A stretch of 64,000 bases of DNA, taken from Saksenaea vasiformis B4078. Its lineage: Eukaryota; Mucoromycota; Mucoromycetes; Mucorales; Saksenaeaceae. The translations under genes and the position numbers were made by a program. Every line of letters begins with the position of its first letter. Within the stretch, counting starts at the first letter, position 1. The stretch covers positions 186,001 through 250,000 of the forward strand of contig JNDT01002355.1 of NCBI GenBank assembly GCA_000697055.1, written 5' to 3'. This document shows positions 58,818 through 64,000 of the stretch, one piece after another. The notes beneath the pieces were generated by a model. It searched no databases and was not told where the DNA came from. It saw only the letters and a list, made by a program, of their open reading frames with translations.

Positions 58818-61484
58818 TCATGTTTGTTTTTCATCGAGTATGTTCTTTACACGTTCGACCAAGTCTGCCTTTAAGCCAGTAGCTGGTTGGCCGTGAGCAT
58901 TAAGCCACGCCTTTAGATCCGCAACGAGACACTGTAACGAAGCGTTAATCCTCGTATGTGCTACTTTTAAAGCAGATACTTACTTTATCCAGCGTTTTTG
59001 ATTGCCAATGCTCTTCGACCGATTTAGATGTCCTTGGACGCTTAGACTGAGATGCATCAGTGCTTTCACCCTGTCGCAAAACGTTAGTCCGCGTCATACA
59101 TTGAGCACGTTACCACGCGTTTGCCAGTATCTGAACTTTCCATGTTTTCCGGCACCGAAGCATCCAAAGCACTCTTTAAGTCCTTGATCTTATGGCCTAA
59201 TTTCTGGCAGGTTTTTAGTAAACACAACACATCGAGAAGTTTGCATCTTACCTCGTGAATTTCCTCAAAGTTTGGCATTGCCTTATCGACTGGTTCTCCA
59301 ATGTCCTTTTCCAGCACAATGGCATGCAATGATTCATAGTGACGTTGTAAGGCTAAAAAGAATACCTCAGTAAACCAGTGGACATCCGTTAAGTAGAGTA
59401 CGTACAAGGGTTCTCGATAGCTGTGTTATTGTAATGTCCCTTATCCATAGTTGTGTCAATACACTTTTTGGCAAGCTCTACTAACTCGTCGGATGCTACA
59501 GCAAAAATAGGTCATATGAATGATCGACTGACTTCAAGGTTTACCTCGTGGCGTTGATTCGACAGGTACTCCTCGAATGTCGTCAGCATATGGCAAGATG
59601 ATGATATTAAATCCTGGTGGTGCTACTTGTACCCCGCGATCATCCAGCTCTTCTGCCTAGATATAGGCGGTGAGCTAAACGGAATAGAAGTTAAATTTTA
59701 CCTGCGGGAGTAACGCGACAAGCCTGGGTAAAGAATTCGAACTGCGGATAAATGAACATATCGCGACCTGGTCCCGTTTTAACATTGCATAGAGTAACGC
59801 GGAAAAAGTACGAGTGCTCCCCTCATATTCCTATGAAGCGTTAATTCGTCATAGTAGTATAAGGCGCTAAGCATACCAGCTCGTCGGGATATATAAAGTA
59901 GGAATGGGATAGATTATAGTGCGGACGTAAAGCACGGCGAGGCTTAAAGCCGATTAGTACGAGGCCTTGATGGGAATATGAGGGTATTAAGATCGAGTTG
60001 CCCGCTTAGTATTCTTACCTGGATCCCCAAAAGAGCGCACTTTCTTGAGATCATCCTTTGAGAATACCACCTTATCGCCACCATAAGAAAAGTAGTATTT
60101 GATATCTGTAGGAAGGAGATAATTGTTTGTATCCTGTTTCTATGAGCATCTGGATTGCAAAACGTTCCAGATAATTATACCAGGCATTTCCATGCTGTCA
60201 CCGATTCTACTTCACGCGATTGTTCAAAGATATCCGTAACACGTTTGTGAGGTTTTCGCTTTTGCTCTTGCACCATCGTATAACTAGATCCGTGGCAATA
60301 AATAAGCTGTCTCAGCACTTAGAAAATTTACCCTCGTACACCTATAGTGAAACCCGTCGCGATATGTAACGGAATTCGGAACTGTGATCGTTTCTTCATT
60401 CCTTTGCTGCGGATTCTAGTCTTTAATTCCTCTAGCGAATTGGCACTGCCTGATGCTGTCCGAACATCCAGATGGCGTTCGTCGTTGACATCAGCAGTTT
60501 GCACTTGGTTAATCAATATTTCCTTTACGCAGATCGATAAGTGATTCTGAGACGGCATACGATAAAAAGATTGTACCTCGTAAAACAAACTGTTATCGAA
60601 ATTGTGATCTGGTTTATTAATTCCAAAGAGCTCGATGCGAATATCCACCTCCCGTAAATCCTAAATATGACATGAGTATACCACTTTGGTTATGCTTATC
60701 TTGCCTTTGCTCTACGAAGTGCAGATTTTCTCAAGTTCGGATCGCCTGCGTGTGGATTGTCTTCGTTCGTAATGAGAAATATACTTTTTGAACCAGATTT
60801 AGGAGCTCTAAGAAATAGATGAATAATCGAAGATTTTCCTTCAGCAGACAATTTACTTGGAACTAAACATATCGATGCAGGTCCAGAAAACGTTCCCCAG
60901 TGGGAACTTCTCCTGCGCAGCACCGAATTCTTGGGCAAAATTCGTGGTCCCTATCCGCAATGTATTCAGAGATAAACAGCGCTCTTGTTTGTCGTAAGTA
61001 ATACCTGAGGCGATTGCTTCGGTTTCCTTGATGAGTACGGCGTCAGGAATGTCGAGGTCGTGAAAGACGTAAACATGCTCTTGGTTTGCCTGGTTGTTTT
61101 GTTTCTCCTATTCCACACTATAAGAATAATGTGTCGCAGTTAACTCTTCTTGTTGTTCCGCGTACCGTGCCGTACAAGACAACGCCAACGTAGTCATTGA
61201 CACCTCCAACGATCTTTTTCATGAGGACAGACTGAAGTCCTTGGAAGGCTTCTACTGCAGGGATCTTTCCATTTTCATCGGGTTGTTGCATACTGAGCGA
61301 ACAGTCAATGACGAAAAGTACGCTTTCTCTGCTATTATGGGCAGACTAGGAGGCGTGAAGGTGAGATTCGCGTCGACAGAGATAAGTGTACCTCAGCAAC
61401 ATCGTCAATCACTCTTTCTTCTTCCTCATCGTAGTAGACTGGCTTTGCTCGATCAAATGTCGAGTTTTCGGTCGCGGTAGCCAT
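58818..61484 (-). CDS. KU70: DNA end-binding protein KU70
   Basis: Partner of Ku80 in non-homologous end joining and telomere protection. Start 61484 ([20 protein letters not shown]). More than ten short introns. The von Willebrand A-like domain reads [20 protein letters not shown] and [16 protein letters not shown], then [16 protein letters not shown], a Ku70 hallmark. The beta-barrel core has [23 protein letters not shown] and [10 protein letters not shown]; then VALLPQAEELDD and [15 protein letters not shown]. The C-terminal SAP domain reads [20 protein letters not shown], ending ILDEKQT at 58818. The SAP domain and TNEDNPH distinguish it from Ku80. Confidence 0.94.
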
Positions 61485-61927
61485 ATTTGAAAGAATACAA
61501 AGGAACGTCCAAGCAGCATTGATTCAGCTGTACATGATTTGTACTCCGACATTGGAACAAGGTCCTCTTTTCTCATTCTTTGAAGCAGATGAATTGTCGA
61601 TAACCAAGATAATAGGCAGTCTCACTAGGCCATTGGTAACCTTATGCAACCCATTTAGCAAAATACTCATGTTTGCAAATAAAGGATACCCAACTACCGT
61701 TCTGTAGATTATTAAGTTTCCATTCCGCAAGCCAGGCTTCATGGTCATCCACGGAAGGTTTGTGTGTTAGTGGATGTTTCGGTTATGGGCGCATAACAGC
61801 AAACCGTGTGCTTTCTGTTCAGGGACTATAGAAAAGCTTTGAGCAAAGATGCTGAGGGAGGTTTATTTCTTTTCTTCCCGGTTTACATGACACAGTCATC
61901 AATCATTTTAATCACTTATCCATCCTT
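61485..61927. other. Intergenic between KU70 and the Sel1 genes
   Basis: No gene supported; promoter of KU70 to the left, 3' flank of the Sel1 gene to the right. Confidence 0.4.
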
Positions 61928-63430
61928 TTACTTTAAATCTCTAAGAACACCTTGCGCAGAAGGATTTCCTTGATCTGCTGCTTTCTGGTACCATTCAATT
62001 GCTTTGTCGATGTTTTTCTTTTCATCTCTGTAAATATCTCCGAGTCTCCGTTGCACATATTTATCTCCTTGATCCGCTGCTTTTTGATACCATTCGATTG
62101 TTTTGTCGATGTCTTTCTTTTCATCTCTGTAAATATCTCCAAGTTGGATTTGAGCATCTATATTTCCTTTATCAGCCACTTTTTGAAACCATTCGATTGC
62201 CTTGTCAATGTCTTGCTTCACTTCTCTTCCCTGATGGTACATCCTTCCAAGCGTGTATTGCGCATGTTCATTTCCTTGATTCGCCGCTTTTTTGTACCAC
62301 TCAAGTGCTTGGTCAATGTCTTTCTTCATGTCCCATTCCGTTATGTAAATATATCCGAGTTCGATTTGAGGCCTTTCACTTCTTTGATCTGCTGCTTTTT
62401 GGTACCATTCAATTGCCTTTTTCGTGTCTTTCATCACTCCATGTCCCAAACGGTACATGTCTCCAAGCGTGTATTGCGCATCTTTATCTCCTTGATCCGC
62501 CGCTTTTTGGTACCATTCATACGCCTTTTTCTTTCTGTCTTGATTTACGCCTAACCCATGGTGGTATACTTCTTTAAGTTTAGTTTGCACATCAGCATTT
62601 CTTTGGTCCGATGCCTTGATGTAGACTTTATCCATACCTATTCCGCAGTAATGCTTCTCGCCAAGATTGAACTGCTCCCATTTGTCGTTCCAATCGATTG
62701 GATCTTTGTACAGGCTAATACCCTTTTTGTTACCTTTGCCCACACCATCTTCATGACTCTGTATTTTCACGTCCATCTTGCGCATCTTCATCTTTGTGAT
62801 CATCTGCTTTTTGTATTATGCTAATATAGTTAACATTGGTGTCATTTTCAGCATCCTCGTCGTTCGACAGGCTTCCTTCATGTCTGTTTTGTCGATTGGC
62901 TGCTTTTGTTCCCAGATTGGATTCTTGTTGATCTCTATGCAAGCGGCCTTCGCAGCTGAGTGGACTATTGGAATCGCTCGATTTCTCTCCACTTTCTCGG
63001 TTAGCAACTTCGCGTTGTATGCCAATATCGCTGGGACTACTGTCACCATCAGAATCGCCAAATATATCTTTTTCAGGTTGGTTTTGCAAGTTGTCATGTC
63101 CATTGTCTATGGCTCTGTTGTTGTCTTGATCCAGAACTTGCAACCGACTCATGTCTTCAACATCGTGTTCCATACTTTCATGGCTTCTGGCACACTGTTT
63201 GGATACTTCAGCGGGATTCTCTTCCGCTGCATGCTCAAGTTCATTATCAGAAAATGCTTTGTCATAAACCCCCTCCACTTGTAGACGTTTATCGTTCTCA
63301 AGGACGCTATAAATCGGCTTAAAATCTTTGACCCGTATAGTGGCTGGGTTTGATATTGTAATTTCCAGTTTCCTAATCCATCCAGGAAAAATAACTCGGA
63401 TTCATATTCTTGCGCTGCACCTTTCCAAGT
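61928..63430 (-). pseudogene. Sel1-repeat gene B with frame breaks
   Basis: Paralogue of the 22.9-26.2 kb gene. Order: STWKGAAQEYESELFFLDG (about 63420), matching LNTWILG...SGLFFVEV of the first gene; then IRVKDFKPIYSVLENDKRLQ in another frame; an acidic Asp/Glu/Ser linker (to about 62780); then six or seven Sel1 repeats (YEWYQKAADQGDKDAQ type) in a third frame to the stop at 61928. The first frame change (about 63355) has no plausible intron and looks like a one-base indel; the second (about 62780) may be an unseen intron or another indel. Whether a functional protein is made is doubtful. The repeats themselves are uninterrupted. Confidence 0.6.
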
Positions 63431-64000
63431 CGAGACGCATCGCCAACGCGATTCTGCGCCTCAGCATCGTTCTGTTCAGCTGCTTTCTTGAAACAATCAA
63501 CGGATTGATCGTAATCCCTTTCAACGCCTCCCTCATCTCGATATGCACATCCGACTCTCCTTTGGGCATAGCTGTGGTTCTGTGCTGCAGATTTCTTATA
63601 CCATTCGAATGCCTTGGTATAGTCTTGAATAACACCGTTACCAGCTTTGTAGGCATCACCAATACAAGCCTGTGCTTCAGCGTCGTTTTTCTCAGCTGCT
63701 TTTTGGAACGATCTGAATGATTCAGCAGAGTTCTGCTCAACGCCTTCGCCATTGCGGTATACACAGCCAACACCATGTCTGAGCGTACACGTAGTCTTGA
63801 CGCGCCGATTTGCTATACCAGTCGAAAGCTTTGATGTAATCTCGCTGCACACCCTGTCCTGCTCTATATGCATCACCAATACAAGCTTGTGCCTCCGCAT
63901 CGTTCTGTTCTGCTGCTTTTTTAAACCACCCAAATGACTGCGCGTAGTCCTGACTGACGCCTTCTACATCTCTATAAGCGCACCCAAGCTTTCTTTGAGC
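63373..64000 (-). pseudogene. Sel1-repeat gene A, N-terminus outside window, one frame break
   Basis: Sel1 repeats (FGWFKKAAEQNDAEAQ, IGDAYRAGQGVQRDY) run in one frame from the right edge to about 63787, then continue in another frame (HGVGCVYRNGEGVEQN onward) to NRVGDASRLGK and a stop at 63373. The shift near 63787 equals loss of two bases or gain of one. The 3' end overlaps, in a different frame, the start of the tail domain of gene B, as if two tandem copies had been joined by recombination. A base-calling error at 63787 would make gene A intact. Confidence 0.6.

Overview
The window is nuclear DNA of a filamentous fungus, most likely an early-diverging (Mucoromycota-type) species. The evidence is: many short introns of about 45-70 nt with GTAAGT-like donors; fungal-type genes (BUB1, F-BAR RhoGAP, OST1, eIF2-gamma, DED1, KU70, polyol dehydrogenase); families common in zygomycete genomes (long Sel1-repeat proteins, Fanzor/TnpB-like relics, Rpn-like nuclease fragments, Tc1 relics); and an AT-rich, low-density layout. 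Species cannot be read from the sequence. Gene order does not form operons; every gene has its own exon set.

Layout. 0-4.3 kb: a ZZZ3-like SANT/ZZ gene cut by the left edge (+), convergent with BUB1 (-), then a 91-residue protein with a TATA box. 6.8-16 kb: F-BAR/RhoGAP (-), a small sugar nucleotidyltransferase (-), sorbitol/xylitol dehydrogenase (+), a tyrosine-rich small protein (+), and a tail-anchored FHA/coiled-coil (SLMAP-like) gene (-). 16-20.9 kb: no convincing gene, but a complete 0.8-kb pogo/Tc1-type MITE. 21-22 kb: CWC24/RNF113 splicing factor (-).

22.9-36.7 kb is a rearranged accessory block: a large gene with an N-terminal MACPF-like region and about 17 Sel1 repeats, two J-domain paralogues that lost the HPD motif, a decayed second copy of the MACPF-like region, two copies of a small foldback MITE, a Tc1 transposase relic, an Rpn-like fragment and a 14-bp tandem repeat. 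The J-like gene plus MACPF-like unit exists twice, so this is a segmental duplication; one MITE sits inside one copy only.

36.8-55.8 kb is gene-dense housekeeping: an intact J protein, cytidine deaminase, the EFM4 methyltransferase, an ER-anchored ATF6-like bZIP factor, peroxisomal thiolase with a PTS2 signal, RPS29, OST1, eIF2-gamma and DED1. 56.2-57.9 kb carries a broken Fanzor-like gene. 58.3-61.5 kb has KU70 and a small downstream gene. 61.9-64 kb holds Sel1-repeat genes with frame breaks, running off the right edge.

Functional themes are spindle checkpoint (BUB1), chromatin and transcription (ZZZ3-like, bZIP), splicing (CWC24), translation (eIF2-gamma, DED1, RPS29, EFM4), ER glycosylation and possibly ER stress (OST1, bZIP), DNA-end repair (KU70) and metabolism (dehydrogenase, thiolase, deaminase). 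The strongest leads for new biology are the Fanzor relic with its neighbouring repeat and unknown ORF, the duplicated J-like/MACPF-Sel1 block with its MITEs, and the membrane-anchored bZIP factor.
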